Positions 8,654 to 17,447 of a DNA stretch of 64,000 nt are shown here, piece by piece. The translations under genes were made by a program, and so were the position numbers. The notes below the pieces were generated by a model. It saw only the letters and a program-made list of their open reading frames with translations. It did no database searches and was not told the DNA's origin. The first letter of the stretch is position 1. Each line of letters begins with the position of its first letter. Source of the DNA: Polyangiaceae bacterium (lineage in GTDB: Bacteria > Myxococcota_A > Polyangia > Polyangiales > Polyangiaceae); contig JADJRH010000011.1 of NCBI GenBank assembly GCA_016712345.1, forward strand, positions 2,232,001 through 2,296,000, given 5' to 3'.

Positions 8654-10531
8654 TTAGCCGCCGTGGCCCACGGTGAGGTCATGGCCCGGTTCGCAACGCT
8701 CGGCGCCCTCGGCGAGCGTGAGTACACTTCCGTCGGACGAGAGTGCCGCGAGAACTTCTTCTTCCTCGTCGCCCGTCTCCGTGAACTCCATTGTGCCGTC
8801 GGCGGAGAGGCGGGCTGTGATTGAAGGCGCGCCTTTTACGCAGAAAAGAACCTGCTTCACCGACCCATCGGTTGGACGCGATGTGCTTCCGGATCCAACG
8901 GCGCCGTTTTGCGGCGTTGCGTGCTGGCTCCAGAGATCGTGTCCCGATCCGCTTCCGCCGATGTCGCGCAGGATCACGGAGACGCCGCCCGGCGCGCCCG
9001 CCGGTGCGAGCAATTTCCCCGAGCCGGGCGCCCCTTTTCCACGCGATGAGCCCTGCGCACGTGATTGGTCGGGCGTGGGAGGTTGAACGCGCACCGTGAC
9101 TTCAACAACAAGTCCACCGTTGCCGTCGGGAACAACCCTCAGCCGCGATCCGGCGGTGCTGACGGCGCCGGTTGCCGGAACGCCCGCTGAAGACCCGGCA
9201 CGAGGTGTCACTCCATAGGCGTCGAGGTTCACGGACGTGACGAGGTGTCCGTCGGCGTCGACGAACGCGGTGACAGGTTGGTCTCCGGGCGCGGCGATTT
9301 CTCCCGCCGTACCGAAGGAGCCGCCCGTGAGAGGTACACCTCCGGTGAGTACACTTCCGCGAGCGGCGGCCTGCTGCTCGGACGGGGTTCTGCTCCTCTC
9401 GGCGCCGGCGGCATGGGTGCGTACACTTGACTCGGGAGCCGCGTTGGGTGCGGTTGCGGCGCCGGTAGAACGCGGCGTTGTGAAATGGTTCGGTGCCGAA
9501 GTGGATTTGAACGCCGGCGCGCGGGCGCCGGGTTTTTCACTGCTCGGTTCGCTTGGTGAGGCCGGACCGACGCGAAATGCGGCCACGGCAAGCGCGGCGG
9601 CGCCGGCCGCAACAAAGGCGGCCTTGGCCATGGGTACTCTTGCCGAAGGTGCGAGAAGATTTTCGAGAGCGCTCACAAGGGCGGCGCCGTCGCCGGGGCG
9701 AGCATCGGGCGACTTCGACGCGCAGATGTCGGCGAATCGAAGGAGCGCCGCACGCACTCGCTGGTCGGCGCGGCGGACAAACGTCGACGCAAGAAGCTCG
9801 CGGGCGAGCACGCCGAATGCGTACACATCGGCGCGCTCGGATGCCGCGGCGCCTCCCAGTTGTTCGGGAGCCATGTACCGACGTGTACCCACCGCCGAAG
9901 GATCGGCGCCCGGCGATGCAGCAATGCCAAAGTCGACGATCTTTACGGAACCATCTTCACCTGTGACAACGTTTTCGGGTTTTAGATCGCGGTGAACAAT
10001 GCCCGCGTCGTGTGCACACGCGAGCGCCGCGGCCACCGACTTCAATATGGCAATTGAGCGAGGCAATGTGAGCGGCGGCTGCTCCGTGAGCCGTTGGCGC
10101 AACGAGCGACCGGATGCCCGTTCAAGCGCTAGGTACACAATGCCGTCGTGTTCGCCCACGTCGTAAACGGCCGCGATGTTTGGATGGGTGAGCGAGGCGA
10201 TCCGGCGGGCTTCTTCGTGGAGTCGTTCACGTGTTGCGGTGCTCCGGCGGTGTGCCGCACGCATGACCTTGAGCGCCACACGCCTTCCGAGCACGGGATC
10301 GGTGGCTTCGTACACAACGCCCATTCCGCCTTGGCCGAGCCGCTTTTCAACAACGAAGCGCCCGACTTTTCGACCGACAAGATCGAGATCCACCGGGCGC
10401 ACAGAGGGCGCCGCGGCGACGGCGCGGAGCAGGCTCTCAAATGCGGGAGCCTCTTTTTCCGCGATGCCCTCGCGGTCTTCGGCCTGCCGATTGTCGCCGT
10501 GCTGAGCGGTGGTGTTGTCGACTTTAAGCAT
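8654..10531 (-). CDS. membrane Ser/Thr protein kinase with extracytoplasmic tail
   Basis: A 625-residue Hanks-type kinase. Start ATG 10531 is chosen; a TTG five codons upstream (10546) is possible, and either start overlaps the end of the sigma-factor gene. Motifs: Gly-rich loop LGQGGMGVVY (about 65-74), VALK lysine at about 88, catalytic HRDLKPEN (about 180), DFG (about 200), and YMAPEQ. The kinase C-lobe looks short. A TM segment (AAFVAAGAAALAVAAF) at about residue 310 is followed by a roughly 300-residue Ala/Pro/Gly/Ser-rich domain outside the membrane ending in a small Cys-containing module (LFCVKGAP, ERCEPGH). The overlap suggests coupled translation with the sigma factor, so the kinase may control or report on it. 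Confidence 0.85.
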   Translation of the reverse strand: MLKVDNTTAQHGDNRQAEDREGIAEKEAPAFESLLRAVAAAPSVRPVDLDLVGRKVGRFVVEKRLGQGGMGVVYEATDPVLGRRVALKVMRAAHRRSTATRERLHEEARRIASLTHPNIAAVYDVGEHDGIVYLALERASGRSLRQRLTEQPPLTLPRSIAILKSVAAALACAHDAGIVHRDLKPENVVTGEDGSVKIVDFGIAASPGADPSAVGTRRYMAPEQLGGAAASERADVYAFGVLARELLASTFVRRADQRVRAALLRFADICASKSPDARPGDGAALVSALENLLAPSARVPMAKAAFVAAGAAALAVAAFRVGPASPSEPSSEKPGARAPAFKSTSAPNHFTTPRSTGAATAPNAAPESSVRTHAAGAERSRTPSEQQAAARGSVLTGGVPLTGGSFGTAGEIAAPGDQPVTAFVDADGHLVTSVNLDAYGVTPRAGSSAGVPATGAVSTAGSRLRVVPDGNGGLVVEVTVRVQPPTPDQSRAQGSSRGKGAPGSGKLLAPAGAPGGVSVILRDIGGSGSGHDLWSQHATPQNGAVGSGSTSRPTDGSVKQVLFCVKGAPSITARLSADGTMEFTETGDEEEEVLAALSSDGSVLTLAEGAERCEPGHDLTVGHGG

Positions 10532-11153
10532 CTTCGTTTTCCCCAAAAATGTGCTCTTCGTGCGCCATCTCGCGAAGGCGCTCCTTCAATCGCTCGAACC
10601 GCTTGCGAAGTTTTGCTGACCGGCCGCGAAGATCCTCTTCGTCGACGGAGCTGTCGGGCCCGGCCAGGATGCGCGCAATGTCGATCCACGCCATGTCGCG
10701 ATCGATGCGCAAAATGAGGAGCGTTTGATCATCGGGCCGCAGGCTCTTTCGAAGGCGTTCAATCCCTTCGCGAGCCGCGGTGCGCGCGTGCGGCGGTGTT
10801 GGAGTGCGCGCGCCCTGCGCGACGTCAAACACTTCAGGCGCCGCGGAAAGGGCCACCATCCGCCGCTTTTTTTCACGTGAGAGGTGCCGCGCGCATGCAT
10901 GTCGAGCGAGCGTGTAGAGCCATGTGCGGATGCTCGATTGAAATCGAAATCCGGGCATCCCGCGCACGACGTCTTCGGCAAAATCGGAATACACATCCTC
11001 GGCTCGCAGCTCGTCGCGCAACACGGCGAGCAGGTACCCCAAAATTTCGGCCCCATACGCGCCGAGCGCAAGTGAAACCGCCGCCATCGCATCGGCCCGC
11101 TCGGCGAGCGCGCGGATTTCGGACTCGGTCTGCTCTCGTTCCGCCGCGTTCAC
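10524..11153 (-). CDS. RNA polymerase sigma factor, sigma-70/ECF-like
   Basis: A 209-residue sigma factor. Region 2 is visible as DELRAEDVYSDFAEDVVRGM and FQSSIRTWLYTLARHACARH at about residues 50-95; region 4 as DDQTLLILRIDRDMAWIDIARIL near 140-165, with a basic C-terminus. Region 4 is somewhat divergent, with an acidic insert (DSSVDEEDLRG) before the last helix. The most plausible start is GTG 11153, directly after a TTG. Its 3' end overlaps the start of the membrane kinase, giving a sigma factor-kinase pair of the type seen in myxobacteria, where kinases take part in controlling sigma activity. There is no anti-sigma gene next to it. Confidence 0.85.
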   Translation of the reverse strand: MNAAEREQTESEIRALAERADAMAAVSLALGAYGAEILGYLLAVLRDELRAEDVYSDFAEDVVRGMPGFRFQSSIRTWLYTLARHACARHLSREKKRRMVALSAAPEVFDVAQGARTPTPPHARTAAREGIERLRKSLRPDDQTLLILRIDRDMAWIDIARILAGPDSSVDEEDLRGRSAKLRKRFERLKERLREMAHEEHIFGENEDA

Positions 11154-11314
11154 CAATGGAAAATGGAGCTTTGGGGCCGGAGCGCGTCAACGCCAAATTT
11201 TTTTATGTCACATCGGCAAAACGCGCTCTCTACCAGTCCAAATCGCCGTTTTGGGTTGCGCGGGCCTTCTCATCAACCGCTCCCGTGCTCCCCAACTCGT
11301 TGTTGGAGGCTTTC

Positions 11315-11497
11315 ATGCGACTTGGTCTGGGGTTCTTTGCCGTAGCTTTTGCGCTGGTTCTCACCGGGCGTAGCGCTGGGGACGACCCCACAAAGCCCAT
11401 TCCCTGGTTCCATATGGAATCAAAGGCCAAGGCCGCGCAAAGCGCCGGACCCTTGGCCGACGCGTCGACCCCGGTCGTCGTTTCTCCCATCGGCTGA
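11315..11497 (+). CDS. 60-residue predicted secreted peptide
   Basis: Small gene of unknown function. ATG 11315 is preceded by GGAGGC seven bases upstream and opens on a clear signal sequence (MRLGLGFFAVAFALVLTG). The mature part is only about 38 residues, containing DDPTKPIPWFHMESKAKAAQ and ending VVVSPIG. A longer in-frame extension exists upstream but runs antisense to the sigma-factor gene and has no ribosome site. It stands alone between the sigma factor (divergent) and the mevalonate kinase (convergent). Real translation is inferred from ribosome site plus signal peptide. Confidence 0.5.
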   Translation: MRLGLGFFAVAFALVLTGRSAGDDPTKPIPWFHMESKAKAAQSAGPLADASTPVVVSPIG

Positions 11498-11557
11498 AGT
11501 TCAGTTCACGCCTGTCGGACGTTTCGGAGCGCGCGCGCTCCAACGGCTTTCGTCTCT

Positions 11558-12502
11558 TCAACGGCCGGTTGCGCCCACGCGCGTCACAAATCCTTCAAAT
11601 CCAGCCAATTTCCAGGCTCTCAACACCGCCTTAGCCACATCCGACCCCTCGTCTTCGGAGCCCCCCGGCGCCGGAACAAGCGCGATCACCGAGCCGCCGC
11701 CGCCCGAGCCTGTGAGCTTGGCCCCCAAAGCACCGGCGCCGCGGGCAAGTGTACACAATTGTTCGATAGGCTGCGTTGAAAGCAAAAGACCCGCGAGCAT
11801 CATTTGGTTGAGATCCATCAAACGGCCCAGGCCCACGAGGTCGCCGACTTGGATGGCAAGCGACGCGTTGCGAACCAGCGCACCGATTCCGTCGAGCGTT
11901 CGTGCCTGGAGTTCTGGGCGCCGTTGAAATTGTCGCGCCACGCTTTCAACCATTGTTTTGGTGGATGCGCCGCTTCCCGACAGGCCAATGCAGAGCCAAA
12001 GCTCGGCCCCGGCCTCGATCGGTTGGCCTCCTCGACCGCGAACGAACTCGAACGTGCCGCCGTTGGCCGCGGCGTACATATCGATCCCCGAAGGGTTTCC
12101 ATGAAAAACGCGCTCCCATGCGAGCGCGCGTTCGGCCGCGCGCAGCTCTCGTTCATGGGGCGCGGCGCTTGTGTACATTTCAATCGCGCGCGCGATTGAA
12201 ACGGCGAGCGCGGCCGAGCTGCCAAGGCCTCCGCCCGGGGGTAACTCGCTGTGCGCGCGCACGGAGAAGGCTCGATCGGACCCCACAAGCGCCGAGAATG
12301 CGCGCGCCAAGTCGTCTTCCGATTGGGCATCGGCGACTGCGCGTCGATCACCTATTTCGAGTGTGCTCGGGCCGACGTCGGCGAGCGATACCTCCGCCCA
12401 CGCGCCGCGCTCGATGCCCGCGGCGATTGCCGGTGTCCCGTACACAACCGCGTGCTCACCGAGCAGGATCACTTTGCCGCATGCCGAAGCGCGTTGTGTC
12501 AT
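11558..12502 (-). CDS. mvk: mevalonate kinase (GHMP family)
   Basis: ATP-dependent phosphorylation of mevalonate in isoprenoid synthesis. The 314-residue product starts at ATG 12502 (MTQRASACGKVILLGEH). GHMP signatures are present: GKVILLGEHAVVYG near residue 10, the ATP loop PPGGGLGSSAA near 100, GNPSGIDMYAA near 150, and the C-terminal GAKLTGSGGGGSVIAL near 275. The NPSGID element and N-terminal GEHAVVYG favour mevalonate kinase over phosphomevalonate kinase. It lies 11 bases downstream of the polyprenyl synthase on the same strand, so the pair supplies prenyl precursors. Myxobacteria use the mevalonate route, which fits the presumed host. Confidence 0.9.
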   Translation of the reverse strand: MTQRASACGKVILLGEHAVVYGTPAIAAGIERGAWAEVSLADVGPSTLEIGDRRAVADAQSEDDLARAFSALVGSDRAFSVRAHSELPPGGGLGSSAALAVSIARAIEMYTSAAPHERELRAAERALAWERVFHGNPSGIDMYAAANGGTFEFVRGRGGQPIEAGAELWLCIGLSGSGASTKTMVESVARQFQRRPELQARTLDGIGALVRNASLAIQVGDLVGLGRLMDLNQMMLAGLLLSTQPIEQLCTLARGAGALGAKLTGSGGGGSVIALVPAPGGSEDEGSDVAKAVLRAWKLAGFEGFVTRVGATGR

Positions 12503-12513
12503 TGCGCGGGCTT

Positions 12514-13572
12514 TCAGACTCGCAGCGCGTGGGCGGCGCCTACAAAAATGAGCTTTGCGCGCCGCGAAACGGGCAATTCGTCCGCGAGAAGCGCGCCCTC
12601 GTCGCAGAGCTTGTGCAAACGAGCCTCTACTTCGGAACGTGCGCCGCATTGTTCAAGCGCGGCGATCGCTTTTTTCACGTCGTCGTCGCTTGCGTCGGCG
12701 CGCCCAAAAACAAGGTCGATCGCTTCTTTGTCGGGCCCTGAAAGGAGAGGCGCGGCGGCTGCCAACAACGCCGTTTTTTTTCCGGCGCGAAGATCGTTTC
12801 CTTCACGCTTTCCCGTGTCGGCTTCTTTGCCAAACGCACCGAGCAGATCGTCGCGCAGTTGAAACGCAACGCCGAGAGGAGCCGCGTAGCGCGTGAAAGC
12901 TTTTAATGCGCGTTTGGGTGCACCGGCGAGCGTTGCGCCGAGAAGCAGCGGCCCGCGCAGTGTGTAGCTTCCGGTTTTGAGTTCGTGCATGGCTTCCACG
13001 TCTTCAGCGCGCCCGAGCATGTCGATCTGCTGACCTGCCACCACATCCTGGTGTACACCGCAGAAAAGGTCGATAGCGCGAAGCCTTCGTTTTGCGCTCA
13101 GTTTGGCGCTCGCAAGTGTACGCACAGAGAGGCTCCACGTGAGATCGCTCGCCAAGATCGCGGAGCATGCGCCGAGGTGGGCGGAGCCCCAAACCTCTGT
13201 GAGCGCGGCGTGTGCGCTCGGTCCTCCGCGTCGTGTCGGATCGCCGTCCATCCAGTCGTCTTGGATGAGGAGGTAGCTCTGCAAAAGCTCCAACGCGACC
13301 GCCGCGGTGAGCGCCGGTTCAACGGCGGCGCGCGGCGCGACACCCGAATAAGCCGCAACAAGCATCGCCGCGCGAAACCGCTTGCCGCCGCGCAGCGTGA
13401 GATCACGTGCGGCGTCGGCCATGTGAAGAACAGCGCCGCCGTGCCGCGAAAGGTTGTTCCGAGTGTCGTCCCAAAGCGCGGCCAGTTGGTCGTCGACCGC
13501 GTTTCGCGTGGCGTTCAGGTGCGAACGAAAAGTGGCAAGCGGATCTTTGGGCGCGCGTGATTTGGACGCCAT
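12514..13572 (-). CDS. polyprenyl (isoprenyl) diphosphate synthase
   Basis: Trans-prenyltransferase condensing isopentenyl diphosphate with an allylic diphosphate. The 352-residue protein has GGKRFRA near residue 62, the first Asp-rich motif QDDWMDGDPTRRGG near 103 (DDxxD), and the second motif QLRDDLLGAFG (DDxxG) near 237. The residues before the first Asp motif (QSYLLIQDD) are not bulky aromatics, so a C20 or longer product is possible, but chain length cannot be fixed by eye. Start ATG 13572. It is the first gene of an operon with mevalonate kinase and is divergent from the kinase at 13669. Confidence 0.9.
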   Translation of the reverse strand: MASKSRAPKDPLATFRSHLNATRNAVDDQLAALWDDTRNNLSRHGGAVLHMADAARDLTLRGGKRFRAAMLVAAYSGVAPRAAVEPALTAAVALELLQSYLLIQDDWMDGDPTRRGGPSAHAALTEVWGSAHLGACSAILASDLTWSLSVRTLASAKLSAKRRLRAIDLFCGVHQDVVAGQQIDMLGRAEDVEAMHELKTGSYTLRGPLLLGATLAGAPKRALKAFTRYAAPLGVAFQLRDDLLGAFGKEADTGKREGNDLRAGKKTALLAAAAPLLSGPDKEAIDLVFGRADASDDDVKKAIAALEQCGARSEVEARLHKLCDEGALLADELPVSRRAKLIFVGAAHALRV

Positions 13573-13668
13573 GAGGGGGCTTACGCTAGCAGAGCCGTCT
13601 CAATGCTGCCTGAGCCGATCGCGCATCGAAAAAAGGGCGCAGTCGGTGTAGTCTCGCCCGAGCCTTCT

Positions 13669-15681
13669 ATGGCCACGTGCCCGTCCTGCCGCGACCATTT
13701 CTCCGACGATGTCTCTTCGTGCCCGAAAGATGGGTCGACCCTCGTTCCCGACACGGTCATGACGGCCGCCGACACCGAACTGAAAGGCGGTGATTCGGTG
13801 GGCGAATACCGCGTTGAAACCAAACTCGGTGAAGGCGGATTCGGCGCCGTCTATCGAGCAACTCACCCGGTGATCGGCAAGACGGCGGCCGTCAAAATTC
13901 TCCACCGCCAGTTTTCGTCGAATCCGCAGATGGTGAGCCGCTTCATCGCGGAAGCGAAAAGCGTCAACCAAATCCGCCACAAGAACATCATCGACATCTT
14001 CGCTTTCGGCGCGCTCGGCGACGGTCGCCAGTACTACGTGATGGAGCTGCTCGAAGGGATGAGCTTCGACAGGTACATCAAACAACGTGGCCGACTGCCG
14101 GCTGAAGAAGCGGTTCCGATTCTTCGACAGATCGCGCGCGCGCTCGATGCCGCGCACGCGGCGGGCATTGTTCACCGCGATCTCAAGCCCGAAAACATCT
14201 TCATCCAGTTTGACGAAGACGGTGTACCCACGCCCAAGCTTCTCGACTTTGGCATTGCGAAGCTTCTCGGCGACAGCGAACGCGGACACAAAACGCGCAC
14301 CGGCACGCCGATGGGAACGCCGTATTACATGTCGCCCGAGCAGTCGTACGGCAAACCCGTTGACCATCGAACCGACATCTATTCGTTCGGCGTCATGACG
14401 CACGAAGTGCTCACCGGGCGCGTCGTTTTCGACGGGGAGTCGGTGATGGATGTGCTCTTCAAACACATCCACGCGAAGCCGCCGCGCGTTTCAGAAGTGT
14501 GCCCCGACCTTCCCGTTGCGCTTGATGAGCCGGTGCTTCGCATGCTTGAAAAGGCGCCCGAAGATCGGCCGTCAACGCTCGCGGAGGCGGTGGACTCACT
14601 CGCCAGGGCGGCCAACGAAGCGGGGCTCAACGTTGCGGCGCCGCACCGTTCGGGCATGGGCATTCCGGCACCGCGCGCGAGCGATCGCGGCGTTGTTGTC
14701 ACGCCGACCACCTCGGGCGGCACGATCGAATCGGCATCGCTCGCTCAAGCGCAAACAGTCGTAGGTGTACACCCGTCACTCATCGGATCGAGCGCCGACA
14801 TCTCCCCCAAAAAAGGAAATCGCGGAGCGATCGTGGGCTTGGTGGCCGGCGGTGTACTCCTCGTTTCCGGGCTCGCCGCGGCCGCATTCATGTTTCTTCG
14901 CGATCCGCCGCCGGCCGCGGGCGCAAACACTGTCGCTCCGCCCGCATCGAGCGCGGTGATCGTGGCTTCGGCCGAAACTTCGGCTTCTTCGGCTCCAACA
15001 AGCGCACCTACGGTCACGCCCTCAAAGCCCGATGAAGCTGTGGAGCCCGATGCAAACGTTGAAGTGACTGTTCAATCAACGCCCAAAGAAGTGGAAGTGT
15101 TTATGGGCGGAGAGAGGCTTGGAACGTCGGCTGCGCCCATACGTTTAAAACGGGGTGAAAAAGTGAAACTCACGTTTAAAGCAGCCGGATTTGCGCCCAC
15201 CGATATGGAGCTGATACCCACGCAGAGCACCCTCCTTCCGGTGAAACTCACAAAGATCGGCGCCGCAAAGAAGAAGTCGGAGGTTGTGTGGTCAGCCGCG
15301 CGATTGGAATCTTCGGCGCGGCAGCTTGTGTACTTTTCGCAGCTGTTCCAAGTGTACACGCGCAGGCGGCAGGCGGAAAAGCGTCGCCGAGTGCGGCGTC
15401 CACCTCGGCGCCGTCGGCGGCTCCCGCGCCTCCAACTCCGCCCGCCGCTCCGGCCGCCACATCTCCCGCAACCAATCCGGCGCCGCCTACCGCCGACCAA
15501 ATTGCAAAAGCAAAAACGCTTTTTGATCTCGGCGCCAAAGCGTACGACTCGGAGCAGTTTCCAGCCGCGATCCAGGCGTTTGAAGAGGCGTACCGTTTGT
15601 CGCAGCGGCCCGGCCCCATCTTCTCAACAGCGCAGGCATATCGACGCCTCTACACGACGGATCGCAAAGTCGACACGCTGA
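13669..15681 (+). CDS. membrane Ser/Thr kinase with PEGA domain; natural 3' end probably near 15.29 kb
   Basis: Hanks-type kinase starting at ATG 13669. Residues 1-25 have the Cys arrangement C4-x2-C7-x10-C18-P-x-D-G-S, shared exactly with the kinase at 59767. Kinase motifs: LGEGGFGAVY, AAVKIL (Lys 76), HRDLKPEN, DFGIAK and YMSPEQ. A TM segment (IVGLVAGGVLLVSGLAAAAF) near residue 400 leads to a Ser/Ala/Thr-rich linker and a PEGA domain (about 465-535). After KIGAAKKKSEVV the frame continues for about 130 Arg/Pro-rich residues that overlap the next gene by 394 bases; this tail resembles no protein. The true stop has probably been lost by a small indel or base error near 15285. Confidence 0.85.
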   Translation: MATCPSCRDHFSDDVSSCPKDGSTLVPDTVMTAADTELKGGDSVGEYRVETKLGEGGFGAVYRATHPVIGKTAAVKILHRQFSSNPQMVSRFIAEAKSVNQIRHKNIIDIFAFGALGDGRQYYVMELLEGMSFDRYIKQRGRLPAEEAVPILRQIARALDAAHAAGIVHRDLKPENIFIQFDEDGVPTPKLLDFGIAKLLGDSERGHKTRTGTPMGTPYYMSPEQSYGKPVDHRTDIYSFGVMTHEVLTGRVVFDGESVMDVLFKHIHAKPPRVSEVCPDLPVALDEPVLRMLEKAPEDRPSTLAEAVDSLARAANEAGLNVAAPHRSGMGIPAPRASDRGVVVTPTTSGGTIESASLAQAQTVVGVHPSLIGSSADISPKKGNRGAIVGLVAGGVLLVSGLAAAAFMFLRDPPPAAGANTVAPPASSAVIVASAETSASSAPTSAPTVTPSKPDEAVEPDANVEVTVQSTPKEVEVFMGGERLGTSAAPIRLKRGEKVKLTFKAAGFAPTDMELIPTQSTLLPVKLTKIGAAKKKSEVVWSAARLESSARQLVYFSQLFQVYTRRRQAEKRRRVRRPPRRRRRLPRLQLRPPLRPPHLPQPIRRRLPPTKLQKQKRFLISAPKRTTRSSFQPRSRRLKRRTVCRSGPAPSSQQRRHIDASTRRIAKSTR

Positions 15682-16679
15682 GGCGCGCTGTTCAAAATTA
15701 CAAACTCTACATCGACAAACAAAAGGCCGGCGGGCGCATTGGTGAAGCGCAGCAGGCGCTCCGCGATCTCGAGCCGTTGTTAAACGATCTGCTCGCCGGA
15801 AATGCGGCGGGCGCAGCCGCATCTCTCGCGTCGTCCGCCACGGACACAAAACCCAAAACGCGCCTCATGGTTTCGTCGTCCACAAAAGGCGCGCTCGCGT
15901 CGCTCGACGGTGGCGAGCCCGCCGAGTTGCCCCTCATTCAAGAACTGACGCCGGGCCCTCATAAGCTTCGTTTAACGGCTGAAGGGTACGTCGACGATGA
16001 ACGCGACATTGTCGCTTTTGAAGGCCAGGTGTTTGGGCTCGATGTGTCGCTGCGTGAACGACCGGCGCTCCTCACAATCGGAACCGACTCGGGTGCCGAC
16101 GTGAGCATCGACGGGCGCAATGAAGGGACAACGCCGCTGCCAAAAGCGCTTGAAATTGCGCCTGGAACGCGACTCGTGACGATCACAAAAACCGGCTATC
16201 GGCCGTTTTCGGCCGAAATTGATTTTCGTCGCGATGAACGGCGCCCACTTGAAGTGAAGCTCCAGCAAACAACGCAGCGAACCGCGTCCTTTGTCGTCGG
16301 GGGTGCGGCCCTCGCCGGGCTCGCAGCGGGAGGCATCATTACGGGGCTCGCTGCCGCGGCGGAGGGGCGCGCGAGGGAGATCGAAGGTTTTATCAGCCAG
16401 CGCAACCTCACCGCTCAAGAGTTGAACGACCACATCAGCTCGGTGCAGTTGCGCAACGAGCTTCGTGTTGCGGCGGTTGCCACGTTCGGTGGTGCCGCCC
16501 TTCTCGGTCTGATGAGCGTCGGCATGTTCATCTTCGACAGCTCCCCGCCGGGGTTACCCACCCGCATTCGCGATGAGCAAAAAAAGCCTGAAGCGGCGCG
16601 CCAGCCCAAAGTCGGCTTTTCAGTCACGCCGTGGGTGAGCCCGGCGCTCGCGGGCGGCTCCGTTCAATTTCGCTTCTAA
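15288..16679 (+). CDS. TPR/PEGA-domain membrane-associated protein
   Basis: A 463-residue envelope protein starting at GTG 15288 with signal peptide VSRAIGIFGAAACVLFAA and cleavage near VHA-Q. An Ala/Pro-rich linker is followed by a TPR-like helical region (KTLFDLGAKAYDSEQFPAAI, about residues 75-150). Two PEGA domains follow, with VSIDGRNEGTTPLP and a Gly-Tyr near the end of each. Two hydrophobic segments (FVVGGAALAGLAAGGIITGL and ATFGGAALLGLMSVGMFIF) are probably TM helices. This architecture is typical of proteins encoded beside myxobacterial kinases, and the immediate neighbour is the PEGA kinase at 13669. The two are probably co-transcribed and work together in envelope sensing. Confidence 0.8.
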   Translation: MVSRAIGIFGAAACVLFAAVPSVHAQAAGGKASPSAASTSAPSAAPAPPTPPAAPAATSPATNPAPPTADQIAKAKTLFDLGAKAYDSEQFPAAIQAFEEAYRLSQRPGPIFSTAQAYRRLYTTDRKVDTLRRAVQNYKLYIDKQKAGGRIGEAQQALRDLEPLLNDLLAGNAAGAAASLASSATDTKPKTRLMVSSSTKGALASLDGGEPAELPLIQELTPGPHKLRLTAEGYVDDERDIVAFEGQVFGLDVSLRERPALLTIGTDSGADVSIDGRNEGTTPLPKALEIAPGTRLVTITKTGYRPFSAEIDFRRDERRPLEVKLQQTTQRTASFVVGGAALAGLAAGGIITGLAAAAEGRAREIEGFISQRNLTAQELNDHISSVQLRNELRVAAVATFGGAALLGLMSVGMFIFDSSPPGLPTRIRDEQKKPEAARQPKVGFSVTPWVSPALAGGSVQFRF

Positions 16680-17003
16680 TGCGAACGGGTTTCTTCGCGT
16701 AGGTTCAGCCGCCCGGCGATGACCTGTGACGTGTCGCCGCCTGACACGTCGTATGCACCACGGACTCACAGAGGACACGGAGGTTTGTATTTTTTTTGCT
16801 GCAAGAGGCTCGCACGACGTCGTCCATCACCTGTCGGGCTTTTGGATTGTGAATCATGTGTACCCATTGCGGCCAAGAACAAAAACGCCGTGTACCCCTG
16901 CGTCGTCCGTGATTCCGTGGGTGGAGAAACGTCACAGGTATCGAAACGCGTCTGGTCGTTGCGTGACGTTTCAGTTGCCGTTATGGCGTGGGTTTCGCCG
17001 GAG
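16680..17003. repeat. intergenic dispersed inverted-repeat element, copy 1
   Basis: No supported gene lies in this 324-base gap. From about 16718 to 16985 it holds one copy of an element also seen at 22475-23070 and 26176-26270. Its left end reads ATGACCTGTGACG...CTGACACGTCGTA. Inside are opposed arms: CACGGACTCACAGAGGACAC (from 16759) and the later CCGTGATTCCGTGGG (16909-16923). The right end contains GCGTGACGTTTCA. The arms can fold into a long imperfect hairpin. It is probably a decayed non-autonomous repeat. Confidence 0.55.
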
Positions 17004-17324
17004 TTACTTCTTGGCGCACATCGGGTTTTGGCCGAGCAGCTTGATGTGCTCTTCGCACTGCTTCTTGAGCGCGTCTTTGCCGCCGGGCGCCGCAACCTGA
17101 GCCTTGAAGGCCTCTTTCATCTGCTTCTGCGTACCCTCCATGGCCGCCTTGGCCGCGGGGTTTGCCGCAAAACACGTGTTGAGCTGCTTGAAATATTCGT
17201 CACATTCCGCAACGCCCGTTGAGTCGGAATCGCCGGAAGCGGCGGGCGCCTCATCCTTCTTGCAGCCGATGCCGAACAAGAACGCGCTGCCCAAAAGCAA
17301 CACCGCAAACGCCGAAGCACGCAT
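17004..17324 (-). CDS. small lipoprotein of unknown function
   Basis: A 106-residue lipoprotein. AAGGAG lies nine bases before ATG 17324, which opens the signal sequence MRASAFAVLLLGSAFLFGIGC with lipobox G-I-G-C. The mature part has four further cysteines (CDEYFKQLNTC, QCEEH, PMC) in a helical context resembling small helical hairpins with paired Cys. Such short lipoproteins with C-x9-C and C-x12-C spacing are frequent in Myxococcota. No operon partner is evident. Confidence 0.75.
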   Translation of the reverse strand: MRASAFAVLLLGSAFLFGIGCKKDEAPAASGDSDSTGVAECDEYFKQLNTCFAANPAAKAAMEGTQKQMKEAFKAQVAAPGGKDALKKQCEEHIKLLGQNPMCAKK

Positions 17325-17447
17325 GGTCATGATCTCCTTCTGCCCGGCGTCCGCCGCGGCGCGCGCATCGTGCCACAGGGCGCCCTTGCTTTCGCAAATC
17401 CTTGACAGTTTGCGTGTCATTTAGCCCTTATTTCAGGCGTTTTTTTC

